From contig NZ_JAMZMI010000003.1 of assembly GCF_024714475.1 (NCBI RefSeq), positions 124,001-188,000 of the forward strand: DNA of 64,000 nt, read 5' to 3'. The notes beneath the pieces are model-generated. The model was given only the letters and a program-made list of their open reading frames with translations, searched no databases and was not told the origin of the DNA. The DNA comes from Marinoscillum sp. MHG1-6 (GTDB taxonomy: Bacteria > Bacteroidota > Bacteroidia > Cytophagales > Cyclobacteriaceae). Within the stretch, counting starts at the first letter, position 1; every line of letters starts with the position of its first letter. Below are positions 10,098-18,028 of this stretch, piece after piece. The translations under genes were made by a program, and so were the position numbers.

Positions 10098-11426
10098 TTA
10101 TCGCGCCATCTGCTTACCCAGCTCTTCAAGTGGCACCCCTCGTGTTTCGGGCATCTTGAAGTGGACAAACAAGAGTTGCAGCACCATCATTGCGGTGAAA
10201 AAGACAAATACATAGCCGGGGTTATCAGCACCGCTCAGTACTGGTGGCAGAAAGACCGTAATCAGGGCGGCCATTACCCAGTGGGTAGAACTCCCAAAGG
10301 ACTGACCATCTGCCCGGAGATGATTTGGAAAAATTTCAGATATAAAAACCCATATCACCGTACCCTGTCCAATGGCATGGGCAGCAATGAAAATGAAAAG
10401 AAACAATGGAACCGCCAGCCCAGACCAGTTCTGGAAGAAGGCCATCGCCACCAGGCTGAGCGAAACAATGTACCCAAATGAACCAATATACATTAGGGTT
10501 TTTCTTCCCAACTTGTCAATCAGGTTAAGGCCGACAAGAGTAAATACCATATTGGTAACCCCTATTCCAATGCTACTCAACAATGCCGAGCTAGCTTCCA
10601 GTCCGGCCTCAGCCATGATCCTTGGAGCATAATAAAGAACTGCATTGATTCCTGAAGCCTGATTAAAGAAGGCTACTAAAAAAGCGAGCATCACAGGAAA
10701 CCTGTATTTCGCCCTAAATATTGAATCTCCATGAGCAGATTCCCTGGCTTCCTCCTCCAGGGCATCCAGTGCTTCATCATGATTAACATTTGGATCAGAA
10801 GCAATGCTTTCAAAAATCTGTTTAGCATTTTCACGATCACCTTTATGAAGAAGCAACCATCTTGGCGACTCAGGAAGCCTGAACACCATGATACCATAGA
10901 AAAAAGCTGGAATAGCCTCCACCCCAATCATCCATCTCCATGCATTTTCCCCAATTCCCTGAAGTAAATAATTGGAAACGAAGGCAATAAGGATTCCCAA
11001 TACAATATTGAACTGATAGAGGGCAACCAACTTACCTCTTTGTGCTGCCGGAGCAATCTCTGACACATAGGCCGGGGCTGCAATGGTCGACGCTCCTACT
11101 CCCAGTCCTCCGATAAATCGAAAAAAAGAAAACCAGTAAGGGTCTGAGACAGCAGCAGAGCCCAGAGCTGAAATGAAGTACAATACACCTATTAATATAA
11201 GCGTCGGCCTACGCCCCAACCTATCGGTCGGGATGTTTCCAAAGATGGCCCCGATAACTGTTCCCCACAGGGCCATGGACATGACTACAAAGCCATGAAA
11301 GAGATTGGATGAGTTCCATAACTCCTGAAGCTGCTTATCCGCTCCCGATATAACTACAGTATCAAAACCAAAAAGAAAACCTGCGAGCGCAACAACAATA
11401 GAGTAATATAGAATTCGTCCGTTCAT
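10098..11426 (-). CDS. MFS sugar porter (XylE/GLUT-type), inner membrane
   Basis: A major facilitator of the sugar-porter subfamily with about 12 membrane segments. Signature motifs are DRLGRRPT after segment 2, PESPRWL after segment 6, QASGINAVLYYAP in segment 7, DKLGRKT after segment 8 and PETRGVPLEEL at the C-terminus. It probably carries released fructose or a small sugar into the cytosol for the kinase. I choose the ATG at 11426 (442 residues) over 11447, because a TAGTTTTGC promoter box lies at 11444-11452 and overlaps the upstream ATG, which also lies before the normal start of segment 1. It is the first gene of the operon. Confidence 0.9.
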   Translation of the reverse strand: MNGRILYYSIVVALAGFLFGFDTVVISGADKQLQELWNSSNLFHGFVVMSMALWGTVIGAIFGNIPTDRLGRRPTLILIGVLYFISALGSAAVSDPYWFSFFRFIGGLGVGASTIAAPAYVSEIAPAAQRGKLVALYQFNIVLGILIAFVSNYLLQGIGENAWRWMIGVEAIPAFFYGIMVFRLPESPRWLLLHKGDRENAKQIFESIASDPNVNHDEALDALEEEARESAHGDSIFRAKYRFPVMLAFLVAFFNQASGINAVLYYAPRIMAEAGLEASSALLSSIGIGVTNMVFTLVGLNLIDKLGRKTLMYIGSFGYIVSLSLVAMAFFQNWSGLAVPLFLFIFIAAHAIGQGTVIWVFISEIFPNHLRADGQSFGSSTHWVMAALITVFLPPVLSGADNPGYVFVFFTAMMVLQLLFVHFKMPETRGVPLEELGKQMAR

Positions 11427-11443
11427 GGGTGTATGTGTTTCTA

Positions 11444-11452
11444 GCAAAACTA
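11444..11452 (-). promoter_or_regulatory. Putative -7 box (TAnnTTTG type) of the utilization operon
   Basis: On the minus strand the sequence TAGTTTTGC fits the Bacteroidota -7 consensus TAnnTTTGY exactly. Transcription would start around 11437-11440, leaving a leader of some 11-14 bases before the ATG at 11426. A good -33 TTTG at the usual 18-21 base spacing is missing, which fits an activator-dependent promoter. Confidence 0.4.
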
Positions 11453-11465
11453 GAAGCGTATCCCT

Positions 11466-11477
11466 GAAAACGTTTGC
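11466..11477. promoter_or_regulatory. LacI/PurR-type operator-like palindrome
   Basis: On the minus strand the site reads GCAAACGTTTTC, a palindrome around a central CG with one mismatch, resembling LacI-family operators (PurR and sugar repressors). It lies just upstream of the putative -7 box, at about -25 to -40 from the expected start. No LacI-family gene is in the window, so the regulator would be encoded elsewhere. Inference from pattern only. Confidence 0.35.
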
Positions 11478-11573
11478 AAGATTGTTTCAATCAATTATGG
11501 TTTTGATACATAATCAACATTAAAATGAAATAATGTTAATATATGACCTGTGAACGGGTTTGAAATAGATAAT

Positions 11574-11595
11574 TTTTCAAAATGGGTTTTGAAAA
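11574..11595. promoter_or_regulatory. Perfect 9-bp inverted repeat between regulator and porter genes
   Basis: TTTTCAAAA and TTTTGAAAA pair perfectly around TGGG. The site is 35-56 bp after the stop of the hybrid regulator gene and about 150 bp before the porter start. A related half-site GGGTTTGAAAT occurs at about 11556-11566. It may be the binding site of the AraC domain of the hybrid regulator; a weak A/T-rich terminator for that gene is the alternative. Confidence 0.4.
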
Positions 11596-11629
11596 TGTTA
11601 CACACTTTCAATATTGATACCTCAACCGC

Positions 11630-14404
11630 TTAAGATTTTCGATTTTTCGACTTAAAATCAGAAGGAGATGAACCAAAATGATTCTTAAAAGCGGTCGAAA
11701 AATAGGCCGGTGTTGAAAATCCGGTCTCATAGGCCACCTCAGAGACGGTCATATCCTGCTCGAGAATTAGGTGTTTGGCTTTCTTCAGTCTCACGCCAAT
11801 GATGTAATCATTTACCCCAATTCCCAAAATGGCTTTCACTTTGCGGTAAAGCTGCACCCGGGACATGTTCAATAAATCACCCAGTTGATTCACTCCGAAT
11901 TGTGGATCAGAAATATGTTCCTCTACCACAGCAGCCAACTCACTGATAAACTTACGCTCACCCTTACCACTATTGCCATTGGTTTGAGCAAGTGGCAATT
12001 CATGAATGTAATGCTGGCGAAGTTTTTCCCTGTTAACCAAAATAGTGTGAATACGCTCCAAAAGCATGGTAAAATCGAAAGGTTTAGTCATGTAGTCCTC
12101 CGCACCCAGTCGAATACCCTTTAGATGGTCCTCCATGCTTGTCTTGGCTGTGAGTATGATAATAGGAATATGAGAAGATTTCACATCAGACTTGAGAGTG
12201 CTAATCACTTCGAAACCATCTTCCCCATCCAAACTCAGATCACAAATAATCAAATCAGGAACATGCTCAAAGGCTTTCGTGATACCCTCCTGAACATTAG
12301 AGGCGGAGATCACTTCAAATTCACTCTGCAATCTGGTGGTCAGGTACCCCTTGAGCTCTTCATGATCCTCAATGATCAATACGGAATGTTCCCTGGAATG
12401 AATAGCCCCTCCTTCCAATGGAGTAATATCAACCTTTTCCTCCTCCATAATAGAATGAGATAGTTCCGTGAGCCCGGACACCTCCTGCATGATTTCATCT
12501 TCCGAAAAATGAGTATTGCCCAAAGGCAAGGTCACCTCAAACTGGGTACCAACATTTACCTTACTCAATACCGCAATCTTACCGTGATGCATTTCCACAA
12601 ACTCCTTCGTAAGGGCCAGCCCCAGTCCAGTTCCCAAACTGTAGTTTTTGCTTCCCTGGTAGAACCGATCAAAGACATGGGATACTTGCTCCAGTGTCAT
12701 CCCATTGCCCGTATCCTCCACCTTGATGCTAACCTGATTATTTTCAACATCAGCTTGAACCGTCAAAATGATTTTACCCCCGTATGGGGTGAATTTGAAC
12801 GCATTGGACAGCAGGTTGAAAAACACCTTATCCATCATGCTTTGATCCATCCAAACCCGAAGATCCGATGATTGTACGTGGAGCTGCAGGTCAATGCCCT
12901 TATCATTGGCCAACCGCTTAAAGCTGTTGATGATGTTTCTCAGGAAGGCATTCAGGTCACATTCAGCTACTCTGATCTTCATCTTGGCGTTGTCGATCCG
13001 TCTAAAGTCCATCAGTTGATCTACCAGACGCAGCAACCGCTGAGAGTTCCCCTTTATGAGTTTTAGGTCTTTGATGAATCTGCCAGCATCCTTATCCCTG
13101 AGCATGTCCTCAATAGGTCCGCTGATCAACGTGAGTGGCGTCCTGAACTCATGCGAAATATTAGTAAAAAACTTAAATCTGGCCGCATTCGCCTCCTCAG
13201 CCTCTTTAGAATACCTTATAATTTCGTTCTGCTGATCAATTACCTTTTGATTCTTTTCAGCCAGCTCCTGTACGATTTTCTGTTTTTCCCTCGCATTGTA
13301 AATAATGAGCGCAGCCAGGATCGTGATGATGACAAAACCGCCCAGAAGCAGGTAGATGAAAATTCTCTGATTATCATAATCCCGAATTTGCTCAATGATT
13401 TTGCGCTGTTGACGCTCAATATTCAATTGTTGACTTAGTATTTTATCCATCTGGAGTCTGATCATCCTTACATTGTCACCATTGACCAGTGTAGTATGAA
13501 GAATATGCTCTTTCTCCACAGATTGTCCTCTTAGAATCTCTGCTGCCAATTTGATGGCCTCCTGTCCCCCTGTTGGATAGAGTAGTGTCGCAGCAAGTAT
13601 ACCTCTCTCAACCAGTTCTAATCCCCCATTCGCTCCCGGCAGCCCATCGACCCCAATGATTTTCACCTGATCAGACAAACCCTCCTTTTTACAAATTTCA
13701 TAGGCTCCCAGAGCCATACGATCATTATGAGCAAAGATTAAATCTACATCTCTGTTGTCATTAAGGATCCGCGCAAGGTTACGCTCCGCATCAGCCCTCG
13801 TCCAGTCCGTTTCAAGGTCAATCCTGTCAAACTGCTCCTGATCGATATATTGATCAAAACCTGCACTGCGTTCCTGTGCAGGAGTAGACCCCTTCAACCC
13901 CCTGAGTTCTATGACCTTATCTCCGGGGTTGATCAGCGTTGATGCATATTGTCCGGCCAGCTGCCCTATTTCCAGGTTATTGGCGCCGATATAGGTGCTA
14001 TAAAGGTCAGAGCTGGTTTTTCGATCAATAATAATCACCGGAATATTCTCCAGATAAGCCTTTTCCACGTAGGGAGTAATGGGTTCTGCTTTTATAGGAG
14101 AAACAATGATCAGATCCACCTTTTGCTCAATGAATTGCTCGATCTGGGCAATTTGCCTGGCTACATCATCTTCGGCATTTTCAATGATAAGTTCTATTTC
14201 CGGGTAAAAAACAAGCTCGCGCCGCATCGCTTCGTGCATATTCATGCGCCACTCATCGTTAGACGCCTGCGCCAGCCCTACCGTATAAGTTTCCTCTTTT
14301 CTTGAGCTGGAACAAGAGATGAAAAAAATAGTGAGGACGAAAGTTGTAAGAAGTGCCCGGTTGGGTGTTTTCACAAAATCAGAAATCCTTTTCCTATAGC
14401 TCAT
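11630..14404 (-). CDS. Hybrid two-component regulator with periplasmic sugar-binding sensor (BT1754-like)
   Basis: A 924-residue one-protein signalling system. Order: lipobox-like signal ending FFISC (Cys31), periplasmic-binding-protein type I sensor (about 40-320; IDRKTSSD and FAHNDRMALGAYE are typical of ribose/fructose-binding folds), membrane segment (about 345-367), coiled coil, HisKA with H418 in ISHEFRTP, HATPase (VEDTGNGM, GTGLGLAL), receiver with phosphoacceptor D722 in IICDLSLDG, and a C-terminal AraC helix-turn-helix pair (about 820-924). In B. thetaiotaomicron the regulator of this layout, BT1754, binds fructose and switches on the fructan locus. This gene precedes the GH32/SusCD operon on the same strand, so it is very probably its activator. 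Confidence 0.93.
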   Translation of the reverse strand: MSYRKRISDFVKTPNRALLTTFVLTIFFISCSSSRKEETYTVGLAQASNDEWRMNMHEAMRRELVFYPEIELIIENAEDDVARQIAQIEQFIEQKVDLIIVSPIKAEPITPYVEKAYLENIPVIIIDRKTSSDLYSTYIGANNLEIGQLAGQYASTLINPGDKVIELRGLKGSTPAQERSAGFDQYIDQEQFDRIDLETDWTRADAERNLARILNDNRDVDLIFAHNDRMALGAYEICKKEGLSDQVKIIGVDGLPGANGGLELVERGILAATLLYPTGGQEAIKLAAEILRGQSVEKEHILHTTLVNGDNVRMIRLQMDKILSQQLNIERQQRKIIEQIRDYDNQRIFIYLLLGGFVIITILAALIIYNAREKQKIVQELAEKNQKVIDQQNEIIRYSKEAEEANAARFKFFTNISHEFRTPLTLISGPIEDMLRDKDAGRFIKDLKLIKGNSQRLLRLVDQLMDFRRIDNAKMKIRVAECDLNAFLRNIINSFKRLANDKGIDLQLHVQSSDLRVWMDQSMMDKVFFNLLSNAFKFTPYGGKIILTVQADVENNQVSIKVEDTGNGMTLEQVSHVFDRFYQGSKNYSLGTGLGLALTKEFVEMHHGKIAVLSKVNVGTQFEVTLPLGNTHFSEDEIMQEVSGLTELSHSIMEEEKVDITPLEGGAIHSREHSVLIIEDHEELKGYLTTRLQSEFEVISASNVQEGITKAFEHVPDLIICDLSLDGEDGFEVISTLKSDVKSSHIPIIILTAKTSMEDHLKGIRLGAEDYMTKPFDFTMLLERIHTILVNREKLRQHYIHELPLAQTNGNSGKGERKFISELAAVVEEHISDPQFGVNQLGDLLNMSRVQLYRKVKAILGIGVNDYIIGVRLKKAKHLILEQDMTVSEVAYETGFSTPAYFSTAFKNHFGSSPSDFKSKNRKS

Positions 14405-14527
14405 TCGACGGTTACAATTCGAGAATTCTAAAGGTATTGAATTTTCTAATATATGAGGGCTGTGAAGGTCTGTCTGGATTAAATCTGGTGGGCCGCAGCT
14501 ATGCTTAGGCCATACTTGACGTGCTTT

Positions 14528-15109
14528 TTACTTTCTGTCGAAAAATTCCTTAATTCCATTGAACTCTATAATACTTCCCACACCAAAACTCAGTCCACCA
14601 ACAATACTAAACCCATTTATTATACCTTGCCTTCGGTCAAGGTCATCCTGCGTAAAATTGTCAGGAAGATCAGCATTCACAATTAACAAGGCACCAACTA
14701 CCAGACCCATACCTAAAAACTGAAGCGCTTTACCTCCAGAAACTTGATTGATACTACCTTCAGGGTTAAAATTCTTACTCACTTGAGGATCATCGAGATT
14801 TGACGGTGGCCGTAACTTCATTAGATCAGATGCGTACATCGTATCTGAGTACCTGTCAACAACTTTTATGTCAGCAGTATTCAACTTCTCAACCACCTGA
14901 TCTATCGGTTCTTCATAGAACATGACCGCCTTTATCCTACTGAAAGACAGATTTCCTCCTTTACAATAAAGGACATTGTCTCCAGCAGCATTGATTACAT
15001 CATTTATGAAGTAGCTCGAGTCCTCTTCCATCATATGGATCTTTACAGTTTGAGCCTGAATACAAGAAAGAAACCAAAAGGAAACCATTGCAGCGATTAT
15101 ATACCTCAT
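14528..15109 (-). CDS. Exported protein of unknown function with two C-terminal membrane segments
   Basis: I do not recognise this 193-residue protein. It has a signal peptide (cleavage near SCIQAQ, residue 20), a short folded region with alternating strands (about 21-90), a polar linker, and two hydrophobic stretches near 128-148 and 160-180 separated by a charged loop DLDRRQG. The layout is seen in small Bacteroidota envelope proteins of unknown role. It stands alone: the regulator gene on the same strand begins 123 bp further on and the next gene upstream is a tRNA. No conserved catalytic motif is visible. Confidence 0.7.
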   Translation of the reverse strand: MRYIIAAMVSFWFLSCIQAQTVKIHMMEEDSSYFINDVINAAGDNVLYCKGGNLSFSRIKAVMFYEEPIDQVVEKLNTADIKVVDRYSDTMYASDLMKLRPPSNLDDPQVSKNFNPEGSINQVSGGKALQFLGMGLVVGALLIVNADLPDNFTQDDLDRRQGIINGFSIVGGLSFGVGSIIEFNGIKEFFDRK

Positions 15110-15345
15110 AATCGTTTTTTTATTCTAAATAACGACATATAAGGTTATTTCACAAGTTATCGCTTTTAATGGTTCCAGAATGTGAGCCGATATTTATTGA
15201 ATTCAGCATGCCATCCCGCACTAGTGAAAATCCCCCTAATCAGGCGAGATCATCCGCTTGTAATCATTCCAGGGAACACCTTTTCAACCAAATGATTCGA
15301 ATCAAAAAAGATTGAGATCAATAATGGCAACCATTACAAAAACAA

Positions 15346-15377
15346 AAAGCCTGTTCATTTCTCAAAGAACAGGCTTT
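15346..15377 (-). terminator. Rho-independent terminator after tRNA-Arg
   Basis: An 11-bp stem AAAGCCTGTTC / GAACAGGCTTT with a 10-base loop, followed on the minus strand by TTGTTTTTG. It ends the tRNA-Arg transcript, with the tRNA relic lying between. The stretch from 15110 to 15345 shows no gene. Confidence 0.8.
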
Positions 15378-15383
15378 AATAGC

Positions 15384-15440
15384 GCACTCGGATGGATTCG
15401 ATCGCAGCGGCGAACCGCCCATCAACCCCCAGAGCCGAAA
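15384..15440 (-). pseudogene. tRNA-Arg relic: 3' half with an enlarged T-arm
   Basis: Directly downstream of the intact tRNA-Arg lies a second copy of its 3' half. Positions 15384-15401 match 15447-15464 at 17 of 18 bases, and 15424-15440 match 15471-15487 exactly. Between them the relic has 22 bases where the gene has 6; the extra part contains a small hairpin (GGCG-GTT-CGCC on the minus strand). The 5' half (acceptor 5' strand, D-arm) is missing, so it cannot be a functional tRNA. Confidence 0.75.
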
Positions 15441-15445
15441 CAATG

Positions 15446-15519
15446 TGCACTCGGAAGGATTCGAACCCTCAACCCCCAGAGCCGAAATCTGGTATTCTAT
15501 CCAGTTGAACTACGAGTGC
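15446..15519 (-). tRNA. tRNA-Arg (anticodon TCG)
   Basis: A 74-base cloverleaf with acceptor GCACTCG / CGAGTGC, discriminator A, anticodon stem CCAGA / TCTGG with loop TTTCGGC (anticodon TCG, reads CGA), and a T-arm with TTCGAAT. The 3' CCA is not encoded. A promoter box lies just upstream. Confidence 0.95.
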
Positions 15520-15531
15520 TAAAAAAGGATT

Positions 15532-15562
15532 GCAAATATAGCACGAGGATCATCAACTCAAA
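15532..15562 (-). promoter_or_regulatory. Promoter of tRNA-Arg (TTTG ... TATATTTGC)
   Basis: On the minus strand a -33 TTTG (15559-15562) and a -7 box TATATTTGC (15532-15540) are 18 bases apart, a full match to the Bacteroidota consensus. The expected start is within a few bases of the tRNA 5' end at 15519. Confidence 0.6.
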
Positions 15563-15664
15563 ATGAAAAACACACGATGCTTTTGATTAGCAATTTTCTA
15601 CATTAACAACGGATTTCTTTAACTTTCCATTTCATAAGCCTACTTAACCTTTGATATCCGATTT

Positions 15665-16078
15665 ATGAAGTCTTTCTTATTTGTCATCGCATTTTCCCTG
15701 AGCCTGTTATCATTCGGTCAAACCATAAAAGGATATGTTGTTAATGAAGACAATGAGCCTGTAATTGGAGCTAAAGTAATGGAAGCAGGTTCGAGAAACG
15801 GAACAACAACGAATATCGATGGAAGCTTTCTGGTAATGCTCAATGACAGCTCATCTCAGCTCATCTTTAGTTTCGTAGGATATGAAACTGATTCTCTTTT
15901 GCTCACAAATGAAAAATTGAATCAGGTGGTTCTTAAAAAACAGCCTGAAGTTGTGGTGGAAGCAGAGTCTAGTCCCTTTAGTTATTTTTCTGATTATCGA
16001 TTTTGGCTTCTTGCAGTTTGGGTGGTGATAATCGTATGGTTGGTACTCCGGACCTTCCGCGGCGTTGCCTCTGCCTGA
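15665..16078 (+). CDS. Small exported protein: CarboxypepD_reg-like domain plus C-terminal membrane anchor
   Basis: A 137-residue protein with a signal peptide (cleaved near LLSFGQ, residue 19), one CarboxypepD_reg-like beta-sandwich (about 20-95: IKGYVVNEDNEPVIGAKV, TTTNIDGSF, FSFVGYETD) and one membrane segment (about 115-132, FWLLAVWVVIIVWLVL). This domain is the same kind that opens SusC proteins, but here it stands alone and is held in a membrane by its C-terminus. No partner gene is adjacent. Function unknown; a scaffolding or anchoring role is only a guess. Confidence 0.75.
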   Translation: MKSFLFVIAFSLSLLSFGQTIKGYVVNEDNEPVIGAKVMEAGSRNGTTTNIDGSFLVMLNDSSSQLIFSFVGYETDSLLLTNEKLNQVVLKKQPEVVVEAESSPFSYFSDYRFWLLAVWVVIIVWLVLRTFRGVASA

Positions 16079-16213
16079 AGTAATTCTGCATTCTAAAAAG
16101 ACTTCCTGGCCACTTTTCTGATTATCTTTCATTGCATTGAATGTAAGATTCGAAGTTTATTCCTGTTTCTGAACCTAATATTGGATTGGAATAGCCTATT
16201 AGAATAACCCAAT

Positions 16214-17053
16214 TTGAACCCTAAATATAAGATCCGTAAGTACTCCGGAGATTTGGACGTCTTCTCGGAGGACAAACTCGTTCAGAGCCTTGAAAACTCA
16301 GGAGTTAAACGTAATGCTATTGATTATGTTAGGGATGGAGTTACAAAAGAACTCTATGACGGGATCAGCACGAAAGAAATTTACCAAATCGCTCATAAGC
16401 TCCTTAGGAAAAAGGAATTTGCTAAAGCCTCGCAGTATCGCCTCAAACAATCTTTGATTGAACTGGGACCGACCGGATACCCATTCGAGCTTTTCGTTTC
16501 AGAACTAATGAAAGCAGAGGGCTATGAAACTAAAACCAGTCAGATCATGGAGGGAAAATGTGTTTCACATGAGGTGGACGTTCTTGCTGAAAATGAGTTT
16601 GAAGTCATGATGATCGAATGCAAATTCCATAATAAGGCAGGATACAAATCTGATGTCAAAATCCCGCTTTATATACAAAGTCGATTTGTGGATTTGAGGG
16701 ATCAATGGCAACAAACCAATCAATTCTCCGGGAAAAGGCCTAAAGGGGCCATTGCTACCAATACGAGATTTACAGAAGATGCTATCGCCTACGGCACCTG
16801 CACAGGACTTATGCTTATGAGTTGGGATTTTCCGGAAAAAGGAAGTTTAAAGCAGCTGGTCAATAAGCATATGCTTTATCCGATCACAAGCTTACAAACA
16901 TTGACTAAAAAGGATAAACAAACACTGATCGAGCAGGGCATAGTGGCTACAAAAATGCTTTGCGACCACTTCGACCTGCTCGATCAATTAAGATTGCCCA
17001 ATAGTAAGCTCCAAAAGGTTATTACCGAGGCCAACCTGGTTTGTGAGTTATAA
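16214..17053 (+). CDS. ATP-cone domain fused to Mrr-like PD-(D/E)XK nuclease
   Basis: A 279-residue protein. Residues about 3-90 match the ATP-cone fold (IRKYSGDLDVFSEDKL, followed by GISTKEIYQIAHKLL and ASQYRLKQ), the nucleotide-sensing domain known from ribonucleotide reductases and NrdR. Residues about 95-200 form a restriction-endonuclease-like core with HEVDVLAE and MMIECKFH, giving the D-x(n)-E-x-K catalytic pattern. The reading frame starts with TTG (no in-frame ATG before the ATP-cone). It is a single gene with no methylase beside it, so a type IV-like or nucleotide-regulated nuclease is more likely than a classical restriction enzyme. Confidence 0.8.
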   Translation: MNPKYKIRKYSGDLDVFSEDKLVQSLENSGVKRNAIDYVRDGVTKELYDGISTKEIYQIAHKLLRKKEFAKASQYRLKQSLIELGPTGYPFELFVSELMKAEGYETKTSQIMEGKCVSHEVDVLAENEFEVMMIECKFHNKAGYKSDVKIPLYIQSRFVDLRDQWQQTNQFSGKRPKGAIATNTRFTEDAIAYGTCTGLMLMSWDFPEKGSLKQLVNKHMLYPITSLQTLTKKDKQTLIEQGIVATKMLCDHFDLLDQLRLPNSKLQKVITEANLVCEL

Positions 17054-17620
17054 TTATTTCCTATCCATTTGATTATCGTGAGTTGTTCTCAACTCAGGCA
17101 AACCAAGAGCTTCCTCGATGGCATAGTAGTCGCTGGCATCCACTCTGGCTGCTTGCCAAAAGTCTCCTGGAACCACCACAATTCTAGCCACCCATTCGTC
17201 GGTATCTATAGCGCTAAGTTCACTTAAAGGGAAGGTCGCATCCAGGAATAACCTTACGTCGAACTTCGTGAAATCATATTTATAAAGCAGTACATCCCCA
17301 CCTTCGAATAAAATTTGTTGATCTAGTTTTCTCCAGATTTCCACTCCTTCATTATCAACTCCCCATAACAAATAAACCAGCGCCACATCTGAATCGTACC
17401 CTTCAAATCCATCATAATAAGGCAGGATTACTTCATATCCATTACCTGAGGTGAAGTTGATATTTTCATATTCAAAGACAAAACCACTCTCACCCGGTGC
17501 ACCTATCGGTCCTTCCGGACCAGGTATGCCTTGTGGGCCCTGAGGGCCTATAACTGTTTCTGTACAAGAGGTTAATAAACTGACTATCAGTAGTATCGGT
17601 ATAATTTGGATCGTTTTCAT
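17054..17620 (-). CDS. Lipoprotein with short collagen-like Gly-X-Y stretch
   Basis: The ATG at 17620 is chosen because it gives a direct lipoprotein signal (MKTIQIIP... LLTSC, Cys19); an upstream ATG at 17668 would add 16 polar residues. Mature residues about 24-46 are Gly-Pro-rich triplets (GPQGPQGIPGPEGPIG), a collagen-like segment, followed by a beta-rich domain of about 140 residues. This layout is common among Bacteroidota lipoproteins annotated as collagen-like or DUF-type; the partner is unknown. It ends one base after the ATP-cone nuclease gene on the other strand, so the two are convergent. Confidence 0.8.
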   Translation of the reverse strand: MKTIQIIPILLIVSLLTSCTETVIGPQGPQGIPGPEGPIGAPGESGFVFEYENINFTSGNGYEVILPYYDGFEGYDSDVALVYLLWGVDNEGVEIWRKLDQQILFEGGDVLLYKYDFTKFDVRLFLDATFPLSELSAIDTDEWVARIVVVPGDFWQAARVDASDYYAIEEALGLPELRTTHDNQMDRK

Positions 17621-17756
17621 GACTTTTATTTGTTTGCTTTGACCTACACTTACCAAACACCGTTCCAAAAAATTTTTTCACCGCTAATCAACCAGTAAAT
17701 GGAATACACGTAATATTTACATACATTTACTTTTTATCAATTTTATTACTATTACA

Positions 17757-17948
17757 ATGAACACAGGAAAAGTGAAATTCTTTAACGATTCAAAGGGTTA
17801 CGGATTTATCAAGGAGGATGGATCGGAAAAAGAATATTTCGTCCACATTTCTGGCCTAATCGACCAGGTTGGTCAAAACGATGAAGTAACCTTCGACTTG
17901 AAAGAAGGTAAAAAAGGATTAAATGCGATTAACGTGAAACTGGCGTAA
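17757..17948 (+). CDS. Cold-shock protein (CspA family)
   Basis: A 63-residue single cold-shock domain that binds single-stranded RNA/DNA. Both nucleic-acid-binding motifs are visible: RNP1-like KGYGFI (about residue 14) and RNP2-like YFVHIS (about residue 28). Length and sequence are typical for Bacteroidota CspA paralogues. It has its own terminator and an A/T-rich leader of about 90 bp shared with the divergent lipoprotein gene. Confidence 0.95.
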   Translation: MNTGKVKFFNDSKGYGFIKEDGSEKEYFVHISGLIDQVGQNDEVTFDLKEGKKGLNAINVKLA

Positions 17949-17981
17949 GCCAATTGAAATAAAGTATTTTAATCAAGTCTG

Positions 17982-18008
17982 AAGCCTCCCAAGTGGGAGG
18001 CTTTTTTA
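17982..18008 (+). terminator. Terminator of the cold-shock gene
   Basis: AAGCCTCCC / GGGAGGCTT stem with a 4-base loop and a T-run, 33 bp after the stop codon. Confidence 0.9.
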
Positions 18009-18028
18009 TTTCTTCAAAATAATTCCGA

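Noticed and set aside
11885-13438. Row of plus-strand frames inside the hybrid regulator gene
   Set aside because: All are antisense shadows of an intact 924-residue protein with complete domains.
15312-15566. 84-codon plus-strand frame across the tRNA-Arg region
   Set aside because: It is antisense to the tRNA, its relic and the terminator, and its product has no protein-like pattern.
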